Positions 24,135-32,569 of a stretch of DNA of 64,000 nucleotides are shown here, piece after piece. Source of the stretch: Maritimibacter sp. HL-12 (lineage in GTDB: Bacteria > Pseudomonadota > Alphaproteobacteria > Rhodobacterales > Rhodobacteraceae). Position numbers and translations under genes: made by a program. The stretch is taken from assembly GCF_900177545.1 (NCBI RefSeq), contig NZ_FXBQ01000001.1:2040122-2104121 (forward strand), in the 5' to 3' direction. Within the stretch, counting starts at the first letter, position 1; the number at the start of each line of letters is the position of its first letter. The notes below the pieces were generated by a model. It was given only the letters and a program-made list of their open reading frames with translations, did no database searches and was not told the DNA's origin.

Positions 24135-26198
24135 TCAGTTTCGCAACCGTCGCCCTTCCACGAGCCAGGCCGCCACGGCCAGCGCCGCCGCGATCAGCAG
24201 CATCAGCCAGGCCGGGGCAAGCGGCGTCACGCTGAGCGCCTCAACCACGAAGGCCTCGCGTGGTGTATAGCCGATCCAGCCGCGCCCGGCGGCGGTGCGT
24301 CCCGGGCGCACCGGGCGCAAGCTGGGGGTGCCGTCTTCCAGCGCCAGGGCGCCACCGTTCGAGGGCGAAATCACCGGATCGAGCAGATCGAGGCTGGCCA
24401 GCGTCGCCTCGAACTCCTTCGGCGCCGAGGGGCCAACCGCGATCACCGCTTCCATGTCACCTTCCGCGAGCCGGTAGAGACCCATGGCGGGCGCGTCGAA
24501 GGTGGTGCTGAAAAGGCCCGGCTGGGTCTCGGTGAGGGGCAGCACGATGGCCTCCCCGTCGGGTCCGGTGACCGTCACCTCCCGCGCGCCGGTGTCCAGC
24601 GAGCGCCGGGTGACCGTGACCTGCTCCCCCTCGGCCGTGGCGGTGAGCGCTTCCTCTTCGAGTTCCGGCTCTTTCATCATCCAGTGGGCAAGCCGGCGCA
24701 GCAGTTCTAGTTGCGGTCCGCCGCCTTCGTAGCCGCGCGACCAGAGCCACGCGTGGTCCGAGGCCATCAGCGCCACCCGGCCCTCCTCGACCCGGTCGAG
24801 CACCAAGAGCGGCGCGCCGTCGGCCCCGTTCATGACCGTCATGCCGGTGCCTTCGGGCACGTCGAGTTCCACCTGCCTCAGCCAGCGCCCCCAGCCGTCT
24901 TCCGGGCCGAACCCCTCAAGGCCGCGCGTGACAGGGTGGCGCGCGCCAAGATCGGTCACTTCCGGCAGGTAAGGTTCCTCGATCAGCCGCGACGTGGGCC
25001 GTCCCGGCAGCACCTCGCCCAGCGGCGAGCGCGCAATGCTTCTGGCCGATGCGAAATCCGGCCCGGCCGAGATCAGCACCGCGCCGCCGGTGCGGATGTA
25101 ATCGCGGACCGACGCGAGGTAGGCGGCGGGCAGGATGCCGCGCAGCATGTAGCGGTCGAAGACAATCAGGTCGAACTCGTCGATCTTGTCGAGAAACAGC
25201 TCCTGCGTCGGGAAGGCGATCAGGCTCAATTCTGTGACCGGCACACCGTCCTGCTTTTCCGGCGGGCGCAGGATGGTGAAATGCACCAGGTCCACGGCGC
25301 TGTCGGATTTGAGCAGGTTGCGCCATGTTCGCGAGCCGGGATGCGGCTCGCCCGAAACCAGCAGCACGCGCAGCCGGTCGCGCACGCCGTTGATCGCGAC
25401 AACGGCGGCATTGTTGCGGTCGGTCAATTCACCCTCCGCCTCGGGCGTGCTGAATTGGATCACGTTCTGCCCGCCGTGGCTCAGGGTCACCGGCATTTCC
25501 AGATCGCGCCCGATCGGAACCTCGTGCAGGGTGGGCTCGCCGCCGTCGACCGAGATTTCCAGTTGCGCCGTTGTCGCGCCCGGATGCGCCCCGCTATCCT
25601 CGATCCTCAGCCCGATCGCCTGCTCCTCGCCGAGGATGGCGAAGGCCGGGGCGGACGTGATGCGAAGGCGGCGGTCCCAGTCGTCGGCGCGGCCAGTGGC
25701 GAGCAGATGCAGCGGCGCGGGCAGGGCGGGGGCAGCCTCGATGTCGTGCACCTGACCGTCCGAGATCAGAACCATCGCTGCCACCCGGTCGCGCGGCACC
25801 TCCGCCAGCGCCTGCGCCAGCGCCCCCATTGCCAGCGTGCCGCGGTTGTCATCGCCATCACCGAGCCGCGCGACGCGCAGTTCAAGCCCCTTCGAGGCGG
25901 CGTCGCGTTCGAGCGCGGCAAGCGCCGCCTCGGTCTGGTCGGCGCGGTCGGAGAGGGCTTGCGAGGCGCTTTCGTCCACCACCGCGAGCAGGATATCGCC
26001 CAACCCTGCGCGCTCCTCGGTCTGCAGCGAAGGCCCGGCGAGGGCGGTGAGCAGCGCGGCCGCCCCGAGCGCGCGCAGCGCCCAGCCCTTGAGCCCGCGC
26101 CAGAGCGCCAGCGCGGTAAGGGCCAGCACCAGACCCGCCGCGGCCCAGAGCACGGGCCAGGGGAAGGCCGGATCGAAGATCACCGACGAGCCGCTCAT
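24135..26198 (-). CDS. Large membrane protein with glutamine-amidotransferase-like domain (VWA/BatA-cluster type)
   Basis: A 687-residue inner-membrane protein. Two N-terminal transmembrane helices (WPVLWAAAGLVLALTALALW and WALRALGAAALLTALAG) and one at the C-terminus (APAWLMLLIAAALAVAAWLV) enclose a large extracytoplasmic part. Its first portion has a von Willebrand-like fold with DILLAVVDESASQ and AAMVLISDGQVHD. The middle looks like a class I glutamine amidotransferase-like fold (EFDLIVFDRYMLRGILP, YIRTGGAVLISAGPDF), as in other proteins of MoxR clusters. It overlaps the upstream DUF4159 gene by ATGA. The family is associated with MoxR, DUF58 and BatA proteins in envelope quality control, but its exact task is unknown. 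Confidence 0.82.
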   Translation of the reverse strand: MSGSSVIFDPAFPWPVLWAAAGLVLALTALALWRGLKGWALRALGAAALLTALAGPSLQTEERAGLGDILLAVVDESASQALSDRADQTEAALAALERDAASKGLELRVARLGDGDDNRGTLAMGALAQALAEVPRDRVAAMVLISDGQVHDIEAAPALPAPLHLLATGRADDWDRRLRITSAPAFAILGEEQAIGLRIEDSGAHPGATTAQLEISVDGGEPTLHEVPIGRDLEMPVTLSHGGQNVIQFSTPEAEGELTDRNNAAVVAINGVRDRLRVLLVSGEPHPGSRTWRNLLKSDSAVDLVHFTILRPPEKQDGVPVTELSLIAFPTQELFLDKIDEFDLIVFDRYMLRGILPAAYLASVRDYIRTGGAVLISAGPDFASARSIARSPLGEVLPGRPTSRLIEEPYLPEVTDLGARHPVTRGLEGFGPEDGWGRWLRQVELDVPEGTGMTVMNGADGAPLLVLDRVEEGRVALMASDHAWLWSRGYEGGGPQLELLRRLAHWMMKEPELEEEALTATAEGEQVTVTRRSLDTGAREVTVTGPDGEAIVLPLTETQPGLFSTTFDAPAMGLYRLAEGDMEAVIAVGPSAPKEFEATLASLDLLDPVISPSNGGALALEDGTPSLRPVRPGRTAAGRGWIGYTPREAFVVEALSVTPLAPAWLMLLIAAALAVAAWLVEGRRLRN

Positions 26199-28975
26199 TG
26201 TCCCAGCCTTTCGAGCAGCGCCGGCACATGCACCTGATCGGATTTATAGTTCCCGGTCAGCACGTGCATCACGAGGTTGACGCCGAAGCGATAGGCCATC
26301 TCGCGCTGGCGTTCCCCGGCATATCCCCGGCCCACCGGCAACAGCGGCTGGCCGCTTTCGTCCACTGCCCAGGCCCCGGCCCAGTCGTTGCCGCCAATCA
26401 CCACCGGCGTGACACCATCGTTGAGGTTGCGAAACGGCATCCCCTCCGCGCGCTCGGCATCCGGCGGGGCCGCCTCGACCCAGACTTCGCGCCCCGCGTG
26501 TCGGCCCGGGAAATCGCCCAGCAGGTAGAACGTGCGGGTGAGCACATGGTCGCCCGGCACCGGTTCGAGCGGCGGAATGTCGAGCGGGCGGGCGAGGGTG
26601 CGCAGCCGCGCGCTTTCCGCGGTCGCGCCCGAGCCGAAGCCCGCCACGTCGCCATCGCGGGTGTCGAACAGGATCATCCCGCCGCTGCGCAAAAAGGCGT
26701 TGAGCCGTGCATAGGCCGCGTCCGAGGGCGTGGGCTGGTCGGCGGTCACCGGCCAGTAGAGCAACGGGTAGACGGCGAGTTCATCGCCCTCCAGATCAAC
26801 GCCGACGGGCGGCGAGGGTTCGACCGAGGAGCGCATGTAGATCTGGTCCGACAAGCCTTGGAGCCCGGCCTCGGAAACCCTGTCCACGCCAGAATCGCCG
26901 GTGCGCACATAGGCGAGGGTGACGTTGTTGGCCCCGGCAAGCGTGGCCTCGTCGATCGCCTCTTGCGCGAGGGTTTCCGCCGGGAACACGACGAGAATCG
27001 CCAGTCCGAGCGCCGCCACCGCGTTTCCGGTGCCGCGTGCAAGGCGTCCGGTGAGCGCCAGCGAGGCGAGCAGATCGGCCGCAAGCAGGGTCAGCGCCGC
27101 CATCAGGAGCCAGCCCGCAAGATCGCGCTCGCGGCCGGCCTCTTGCCATTCGGGCGTGATGCCGGCGGGCCAATCGGCCGGGGCGAGCACCGCCTCGGCA
27201 CCGAGCACGTTCACCGCCACGAGCCGCGACTCGGCGCGGTACAGGCCCGGCAGCAGCTCAGGCCCCGGTGGGTTGGTCAGCATTTCCCCCGGCAGGCCGG
27301 GGCGGTCACCCGCCTCGGTGAGCGCCCCGAAACCGTCGAGCAAACGCTCAGGCAGCCAGGTCGTGCCCGCCAACTCGCCGCGGTCGGGGCTGCCTGCGCG
27401 GGTCGAGACGGCCAGACGTTCGAGCATCTGGACGAACAGCCCCGAGAGCGGCAGGCTCGACCATTCGGCATTGGCGGTGCTGTGCACGAGAACCACCTGC
27501 CCATCGCCAAGCGCCTTGCGGGTGACGAGCGGGGTGCCGTCGGCGAGCGCCGCGATGGTGCGATCGGACAGATCCGGCCCCGGCTCGGCCAGAACCTGCG
27601 CGCTTACGGTCACGTCTTCCGGGATCGAAAGGCCGTAGAACGGCGAGTCTTCCTCGAACGGTGCGAGTGCGCGCGGCGCGCCCCAGCTCATCGCCCCGCC
27701 AAGGCTGCGCCCGCCGGTCCGCAGCCGCACCGGCAGGAGCGGATCGTCTTCGCCACGCCCGGCATCGGCGGCGGCGAGCCGCGGCCCCGCGAAGCGCAGA
27801 AGCAGACCGCCCTCGGCGACCCAGGTTTGCAGCGCTTCCGCCCCGGCCGGGGCGAGCGCCGCGACATCGGCAAGGATCACCACGTCCGGCCCGGCAGCGA
27901 TCAGGTCGGTGATCGACCCTTCGAGAACTTCCGCCGTGGGCGTCAGCGCCTCGCGCAGGTAATGCAACGGCGAAAGCAGTTCGAGACCTTCGCGCCCGGC
28001 ACCGCCTTCGATCAGCGCCACCTTGCGCCGCCGGAGCGAATCGTCGGCCAAGGATACCGCACCGGCAGAACGCAGGCCTTCGATCTCGAACCGCGTCACC
28101 CGGTTGCGCAACTCCGGCGGCAGCGACAGCTCGGCCTGCGCTTCGTTCGCGTCGGCTTCGAAATCCAGCGTGGCGCGCACCAGTTCGCGCTCGACCCCGG
28201 CCGGATCGGGACCGATGCCGGTCACGATAATCTCCTGCGCCGCCGCTGCCGGTGTCCGCAGGGCGGAGAGGTGCACCAACCCGCCCTCGATCCGCGCCGG
28301 GCGCAGTCCAAGGCGCGGGGCAGGCGGTTCGATCACCCTCAGCGGTCCGAGACCCGACAGCGCGCGGGCGAGGTCGGCGCGCGCGGGGCTGGCGAGACCG
28401 TCGGAAATCCAGAGCGTTTCGATCCCCGCCGAAGCCTCCAGGCCGCTTGCCCAATCGCGCGCCGGGCCCAGATCGGGCGCGAAGGGGCGCGGTGCGAGGC
28501 CAGGCAACTCGGCCAGCGCATCGCCCGCCGCGCGCAACGGCAGTTCGCCGGGCGCGCGCGGTGGTTCGGAGATGCGCAGCACGGCCGCCCGCCGGCCCGC
28601 CGTTTCCGCCGCCTTGAGCGCCCGCTCCGCCGCCTCGATCCGCGCCCGCCAATCGGGCGCGGCGGCCCAGCCGTCGTCAATCAGAACCACCAGCGGTCCA
28701 CGCCCCGGCGCGCGCGGCTCGGGGTTCAGCACCGGCCCGGCGAAGCCGATGATCATTGCCGCAACGGCAAGCAGCCGCAACAGCAGCAGCCACCACGGCG
28801 TGCGGTCGGTCTCGTGATCCTTGTCGTCGAGCCCGAGCAGCAGGATCACCCCGGGAAAGGCACGCCGGATCGGCGCGGGCGGCACCGCGCGCAAGAGCCA
28901 CCAGAGCACCGGCAGGGCGGCGAGGCCGAGGAGCAGCCATGGTGCGGTGAAGCCGATCGGGCCGAGGCTGAACAT
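26195..28975 (-). CDS. BatA N-terminal plus DUF4159 membrane protein
   Basis: A 926-residue protein. Residues 1-85 are the BatA aerotolerance-type N-terminus with two membrane helices (APWLLLGLAALPVLWWLLRAVPP and TPWWLLLLRLLAVAAMIIGFAGP). A long extracytoplasmic region with VWA-like and amidotransferase-like stretches follows (GPLVVLIDDGWAAAPDW; VVILADVAALAPAGAEAL). Further hydrophobic helices lie near residues 630-680, and the C-terminal 230 residues are DUF4159 (VTLAYVRTGDSGVDRV, YPLLYWPVTADQPTPSD, GGMILFDTRDGD). Its start shares a base with the DUF58 stop and its stop overlaps the next start, so the operon is tightly coupled. It probably assembles with the other cluster proteins in the envelope. 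Confidence 0.87.
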   Translation of the reverse strand: MFSLGPIGFTAPWLLLGLAALPVLWWLLRAVPPAPIRRAFPGVILLLGLDDKDHETDRTPWWLLLLRLLAVAAMIIGFAGPVLNPEPRAPGRGPLVVLIDDGWAAAPDWRARIEAAERALKAAETAGRRAAVLRISEPPRAPGELPLRAAGDALAELPGLAPRPFAPDLGPARDWASGLEASAGIETLWISDGLASPARADLARALSGLGPLRVIEPPAPRLGLRPARIEGGLVHLSALRTPAAAAQEIIVTGIGPDPAGVERELVRATLDFEADANEAQAELSLPPELRNRVTRFEIEGLRSAGAVSLADDSLRRRKVALIEGGAGREGLELLSPLHYLREALTPTAEVLEGSITDLIAAGPDVVILADVAALAPAGAEALQTWVAEGGLLLRFAGPRLAAADAGRGEDDPLLPVRLRTGGRSLGGAMSWGAPRALAPFEEDSPFYGLSIPEDVTVSAQVLAEPGPDLSDRTIAALADGTPLVTRKALGDGQVVLVHSTANAEWSSLPLSGLFVQMLERLAVSTRAGSPDRGELAGTTWLPERLLDGFGALTEAGDRPGLPGEMLTNPPGPELLPGLYRAESRLVAVNVLGAEAVLAPADWPAGITPEWQEAGRERDLAGWLLMAALTLLAADLLASLALTGRLARGTGNAVAALGLAILVVFPAETLAQEAIDEATLAGANNVTLAYVRTGDSGVDRVSEAGLQGLSDQIYMRSSVEPSPPVGVDLEGDELAVYPLLYWPVTADQPTPSDAAYARLNAFLRSGGMILFDTRDGDVAGFGSGATAESARLRTLARPLDIPPLEPVPGDHVLTRTFYLLGDFPGRHAGREVWVEAAPPDAERAEGMPFRNLNDGVTPVVIGGNDWAGAWAVDESGQPLLPVGRGYAGERQREMAYRFGVNLVMHVLTGNYKSDQVHVPALLERLGQ

Positions 28976-29838
28976 CAGATCCGCCCCTCCAGGGCCCGGT
29001 AGAGCCAGAGCAGCGCCGAGGCGGGCGGATGTCCGGTATGATGGAGGTGATACTGCCAGCCGGTGCGCCGGGCCAATTCGCCGAGTCGGGCCTTGCGCTC
29101 GGCCAGCCGCTCCAGATAACGCGCCTTCAGATCGCCCGCCTGCCGGGTTTCATATTCGACACTCCCGCCCACCGAGTGAAACACCGTCCGCCCGCCGAAC
29201 GGAAACCCCTCCTCCGCCGGATCGAGCACCTGCAGAAGCGCGCCGGATACGCCGCGGTCGGCGGCGGTGGTGAGCGCGGCTTCGACCGGGGCCAGCGGGC
29301 CGAGAAAATCGGACAGGAACACCGCGCGGGAATGGCGCGGCAGGGTGGCCACCTCGGGGGCGCCGTAGTCGGGCGTGGCAGGTTCGGCCAGAGCCGTCGC
29401 GATCCGCTCAAGCTGTAACGGCCCGCGCATCGGCGGTGCCTCGGCCTCGGTCAGCCCGACCCTCTCGCCGGCGTTCACGAGCAGGATCGCGGTGGCCATC
29501 GCAATGAGCGCGGCACGCTCGGCCTTGGTCTCGCCGCCCTTGTCGGAGGCAAAGCGCATCGCCGCCGCGCGGTCGACCCAGAACACCACCGCCTGCGCCG
29601 CCTGCCATTCCTTTTCCTGCACGAAATGCTGGTCGGAACGGGCCGAGCGGCGCCAGTCGATGGCGCGGGCCGGATCACCGGGCTGGGCCGGACGGAACTG
29701 CCAAAACGCATCGCCCAATCCCGGACGGCGGCGGCCATGCTCGCCAAGCACGATGCCCGCCGCGAGGTGGCGGGCACGGGCGAGAAGCGGCGGCAGCGGC
29801 TGGGCCAGCGCCTCGGCGCGGGGGCGCAGCGCGGTCAT
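28975..29838 (-). CDS. DUF58 domain-containing protein
   Basis: A 287-residue cytosolic or membrane-associated protein with a DUF58/VWA-like fold. The hallmark stretch is near residues 40-75: FWQFRPAQPGDPARAIDWRRSARSDQHFVQ, matching the DUF58 consensus of R-x-Y-x-x-G-D-x-x-R-x-I-x-W. Later DFLGPLAPVEAALTTAADRG and the C-terminal Arg-rich helix are typical. These proteins accompany MoxR ATPases almost everywhere and are thought to be substrates or partners in protein-complex maturation. It lies between moxR (81 bases upstream) and the BatA/DUF4159 gene, with a TGATG junction to the latter. Confidence 0.9.
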   Translation of the reverse strand: MTALRPRAEALAQPLPPLLARARHLAAGIVLGEHGRRRPGLGDAFWQFRPAQPGDPARAIDWRRSARSDQHFVQEKEWQAAQAVVFWVDRAAAMRFASDKGGETKAERAALIAMATAILLVNAGERVGLTEAEAPPMRGPLQLERIATALAEPATPDYGAPEVATLPRHSRAVFLSDFLGPLAPVEAALTTAADRGVSGALLQVLDPAEEGFPFGGRTVFHSVGGSVEYETRQAGDLKARYLERLAERKARLGELARRTGWQYHLHHTGHPPASALLWLYRALEGRI

Positions 29839-29919
29839 GACGGCACCGCCCTGGAGTGTTGCTCCCCGGACCCCCTGATGACCTTGGGCCAGATTGTAGA
29901 TGGGTGCCGGGTCATTGGA

Positions 29920-30927
29920 TCAGGCGGCGGCCTCGGTGGCCTGAAGACCGGCCACCACCCGTTCGATCAGCCCCGCAAGGCTCTCACCCCTTGCGCGTGC
30001 CGCGTATCCCAGCGCCATGCGGTGGATCAGAACCGGGGCGGCCAGCGCGATCACGTCGTCGGGGCCGGGGGCAAGTCGGCCCGAGAGCAGGGCGCGTGCG
30101 CGCACCAGAAGCATCAGCGCCTGCGCCGCGCGCGGCCCGGGCCCCCAGGCCACGGCATCGCGGACGAAATCGGCCGCGGTCTCGTCGTCGGGACGGCAAG
30201 CGCGCACCAGATCGAGGATCATCTCCACCACCGCCTCGCCCACCGGCATCCGCCGCAAAAGGTGTTGCGCTTCGATCAACTCGGCGGCGCTGAACACGGG
30301 CGAAACCTCGGCCTCCTCTGCGCCGGTGGTGGCGAGCAGGATGTCGCGCTCGGCGTCGCGATCCGGGTAAGCCACGTCGATCTGCAGCAGGAAGCGGTCT
30401 AGCTGCGCTTCGGGCAGAGGATAGGTGCCCTCCTGCTCCAGCGGGTTCTGCGTCGCCAGCACGTGGAACGGCGCCTCCAGCGGGTGGGCCTGGCCCGCCA
30501 CGGTCACTTCGCGTTCCTGCATCGCCTGCAAGAGCGCCGACTGGGTGCGCGGGCTGGCGCGGTTGATCTCGTCGGCAAGCAACAACTGGCAGAACACCGG
30601 GCCGGGCAGAAACCGGAAGGCGCGGCTGCCGCCCGCGGCTTCTTCCAGCACTTCCGAGCCGATGATGTCGGCGGGCATCAGGTCGGGGGTGAATTGCACC
30701 CGGCCCCCGTGCAGGCCCATCACCGTCGAGAGGGTATCGACGAGCCGGGTCTTGCCGAGGCCGGGCAGGCCGATCAACAGCGCGTGCCCGCCCGCCAGCA
30801 TCGCCGAAAGCGTGAGTTCCAGCACCTCCTCCTGGCCTATGATCCGGCGCGCGATCATTGCCCGCGCCTGTCCGAGCTTCTCACCCAGGGCCTCGATGTC
30901 GGCCACCAGGTCCTCCGCCTTGTCCAT
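29920..30927 (-). CDS. moxR: MoxR-family AAA+ ATPase
   Basis: A 335-residue AAA+ chaperone-like ATPase. Walker A is GLPGLGKTRL (about residues 54-63), Walker B is LLLADEINRA (about 118-127), with sensor 1 in VLATQNPLEQEGTYPLPEAQLDRF and the arginine finger region following. MoxR proteins use ATP to insert cofactors or mature VWA-domain proteins. Here the next genes encode DUF58 and VWA/DUF4159 proteins in the usual order. AAGGAG lies 7 bases before the ATG at 30927; a TTG immediately before it is also in frame. It is divergent from a DUF1285 gene across 57 bases. Confidence 0.94.
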   Translation of the reverse strand: MDKAEDLVADIEALGEKLGQARAMIARRIIGQEEVLELTLSAMLAGGHALLIGLPGLGKTRLVDTLSTVMGLHGGRVQFTPDLMPADIIGSEVLEEAAGGSRAFRFLPGPVFCQLLLADEINRASPRTQSALLQAMQEREVTVAGQAHPLEAPFHVLATQNPLEQEGTYPLPEAQLDRFLLQIDVAYPDRDAERDILLATTGAEEAEVSPVFSAAELIEAQHLLRRMPVGEAVVEMILDLVRACRPDDETAADFVRDAVAWGPGPRAAQALMLLVRARALLSGRLAPGPDDVIALAAPVLIHRMALGYAARARGESLAGLIERVVAGLQATEAAA

Positions 30928-30984
30928 CAAGCGTCTCCTTGCAATACTTAAGCCCAGTTAAACGGCACCGGGGATGTTTCTCAA

Positions 30985-31584
30985 ATGACAAAACCGACAG
31001 AGGGCGCAAATCGCCCACCTTCCGCCGAAAGCCTGGCCAGCGCCGCGCGCACCGCCAACAAAAAGGGCCCGGCACCGGTGCACCTCTGGGATCCGCCTTT
31101 CTGTGGCGATCTCGATATCCGCATCGCCCGCGACGGCACCTGGTTCTATCTCGGCACCCCGATCGGGCGGCACGAGCTTGTGCGCCTGTTCTCCTCGATC
31201 ATCCGCAAGGACGGTGACGATTATTTCCTCGTCACCCCGGTCGAGAAAGTCGGCATCCGAGTGGATGATGCGCCCTTCGTGGCGGTCGATTTCACGGCGG
31301 AGGGAGAGGGCCACGACCAGCGCCTGACCTTCACCACCAACGTCGGCGAGTCCTGCACCGCCGGGCCGGATCACCCGATCCGCGTGGCGCGCGATCCCGA
31401 AACCGGCGAGCCTGCGCCATACGTGACCGTGCGCGCCAACCTCGAGGCGCTGATCGACCGAAAGAGCTTCTACCGCCTCGTCGAGCTTGGACGGCACGAG
31501 CAGCATGAAGGCACGCGCTGGTTTGGCCTTTGGTCGGCTGGCAGGTTCTTTCCGATCATTCCGAGCGACGAATTGCCCCGATGA
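30985..31584 (+). CDS. DUF1285 domain-containing protein
   Basis: A 199-residue protein of the DUF1285 family, of unknown biochemical role. The conserved core reads LWDPPFCGDLDIRIARDGTWFYLGTPIGR (residues 34-62) and continues with LVRLFSSIIRKDGDDYFLVTPVEKVGI, then VDDAPFVAVD. The N-terminal 30 residues look disordered and polar. There is no signal peptide or membrane helix, so it is probably cytosolic. It is divergent from moxR, an arrangement I believe is common in Rhodobacterales, which hints at a shared cellular process; that is inference. It ends about 300 bases before the AHL synthase gene. Confidence 0.88.
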   Translation: MTKPTEGANRPPSAESLASAARTANKKGPAPVHLWDPPFCGDLDIRIARDGTWFYLGTPIGRHELVRLFSSIIRKDGDDYFLVTPVEKVGIRVDDAPFVAVDFTAEGEGHDQRLTFTTNVGESCTAGPDHPIRVARDPETGEPAPYVTVRANLEALIDRKSFYRLVELGRHEQHEGTRWFGLWSAGRFFPIIPSDELPR

Positions 31585-31880
31585 CCCGTCATCCGCCAAG
31601 TCTCGGCCGAAACACCGGGCCGCGCAGACCCCTGACCTGCCGCCTCGGCGGGATTTCGCCGGGCGATGGCCGCGATCTGGAACAGGCTCCGGCGGTTGGA
31701 AACAAGGCACTCGTTACGCAACAGATGCGTGCACACTACTCACGATCCGGCGCTTGAATAGTATGTGAAACCATACCTCGAGCGACGAACGGCAAGACCG
31801 TAAACCGACCGAGCGCACCCGCCGAAAACCTTAACCCATGCCGACCACCCTGACCGCACCGGTTTGGACAGGGAGGCCCC
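31585..31880. other. 296-base gap upstream of the AHL synthase gene
   Basis: No open frame here is convincing. A small hairpin CGGCG-ggattt-CGCCG (31646-31661) may end the DUF1285 transcript. TAGTAT around 31757 could be a -10 box for the synthase gene but lacks a good -35. I could not find a convincing 20-bp lux box. The segment just before the gene holds GGGAGG, its ribosome-binding site. Confidence 0.4.
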
Positions 31881-32528
31881 ATGCTACGTTACATCTACGG
31901 CAATGATTTGCGCCGCTTTTCCCGCCTCGGCCACAGCATGTTTACCGACCGCACGGCGCAATTCGCCGAACGGCTCGGATGGCCGGTGCGCGTTAATGCC
32001 GCGGGTGAGGAACGCGACCAATACGACGTGTTGAACCCGCTCTACCTGGTCTGGGAGCGCGATGACGGGTTGCACGGCGGTTCGATGCGATTCTTGCCGA
32101 CCACCGGGCGCACCATGGTCAACGAGCATTTCGCACATCTGAACGGCGGCGAACCCATCGTGAGCCCGCTGATCTGGGAATGCACACGCTTCTGCCTGGC
32201 CCCCGGGGCCGAGGGCCGGGTTGCGGCGGCGCTCGCGTTGGGTGCGGGCGAGTTGATGTCGGCCTTTCGGCTCCGGCATTATGTCGGTGTCTTCGACCCG
32301 AGGATGGAGCGTGTCTATGCCCGGATGGGGCTGCGCCCGGAGGTGCTCGGACGGGCGGGCGCGGGGCGCGCGGCGGTGGCGGTCGGGCTCTGGTCGATGG
32401 ATCTCGCCGCATTCGGACCGATCCTTATACGCGTCGGGATCGGGCGCGAAACCTCGCGGCGCTGGCTTTCCGAGGGGCTGCATCCGCCTGGCGCAGCACC
32501 GGCCGTCGAGGCCGCACGCGCGGGCTGA
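31881..32528 (+). CDS. Acyl-homoserine-lactone synthase (LuxI family)
   Basis: A 215-residue autoinducer synthase that joins an acyl chain to S-adenosylmethionine to release an AHL signal. All nine residues conserved in LuxI proteins appear at or within one residue of their usual positions: R24, F28, W34, D46, D49, R70, F84, E100 and R103 (in MFTDRTAQFAERLGW, ERDQYD, SMRFLP and WECTRF). The length is normal, with an Ala/Pro tail. GGGAGG lies 5 bases before the ATG. Unusually, no luxR gene is adjacent; the intact LuxR receptor at 5020-5733 is a candidate partner 26 kb away. Acyl length cannot be read from sequence. Confidence 0.93.
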   Translation: MLRYIYGNDLRRFSRLGHSMFTDRTAQFAERLGWPVRVNAAGEERDQYDVLNPLYLVWERDDGLHGGSMRFLPTTGRTMVNEHFAHLNGGEPIVSPLIWECTRFCLAPGAEGRVAAALALGAGELMSAFRLRHYVGVFDPRMERVYARMGLRPEVLGRAGAGRAAVAVGLWSMDLAAFGPILIRVGIGRETSRRWLSEGLHPPGAAPAVEAARAG

Positions 32529-32569
32529 TCGCGCTGGTGCCCCGTGGCGGCGGCAGGTAGGGTCGCGCC

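Noticed and set aside
26198-29002. A very long open frame on the plus strand opposite the BatA/DUF4159 gene
   Set aside because: High-GC DNA often leaves antisense frames open. Its translation is Arg/Gly/Gln-rich with no domain, while the minus-strand frame has clear family features and coupled neighbours.
31585-31880. A lux box upstream of the AHL synthase
   Set aside because: No 18-20 bp palindrome with CTG/CAG ends was found in this gap.
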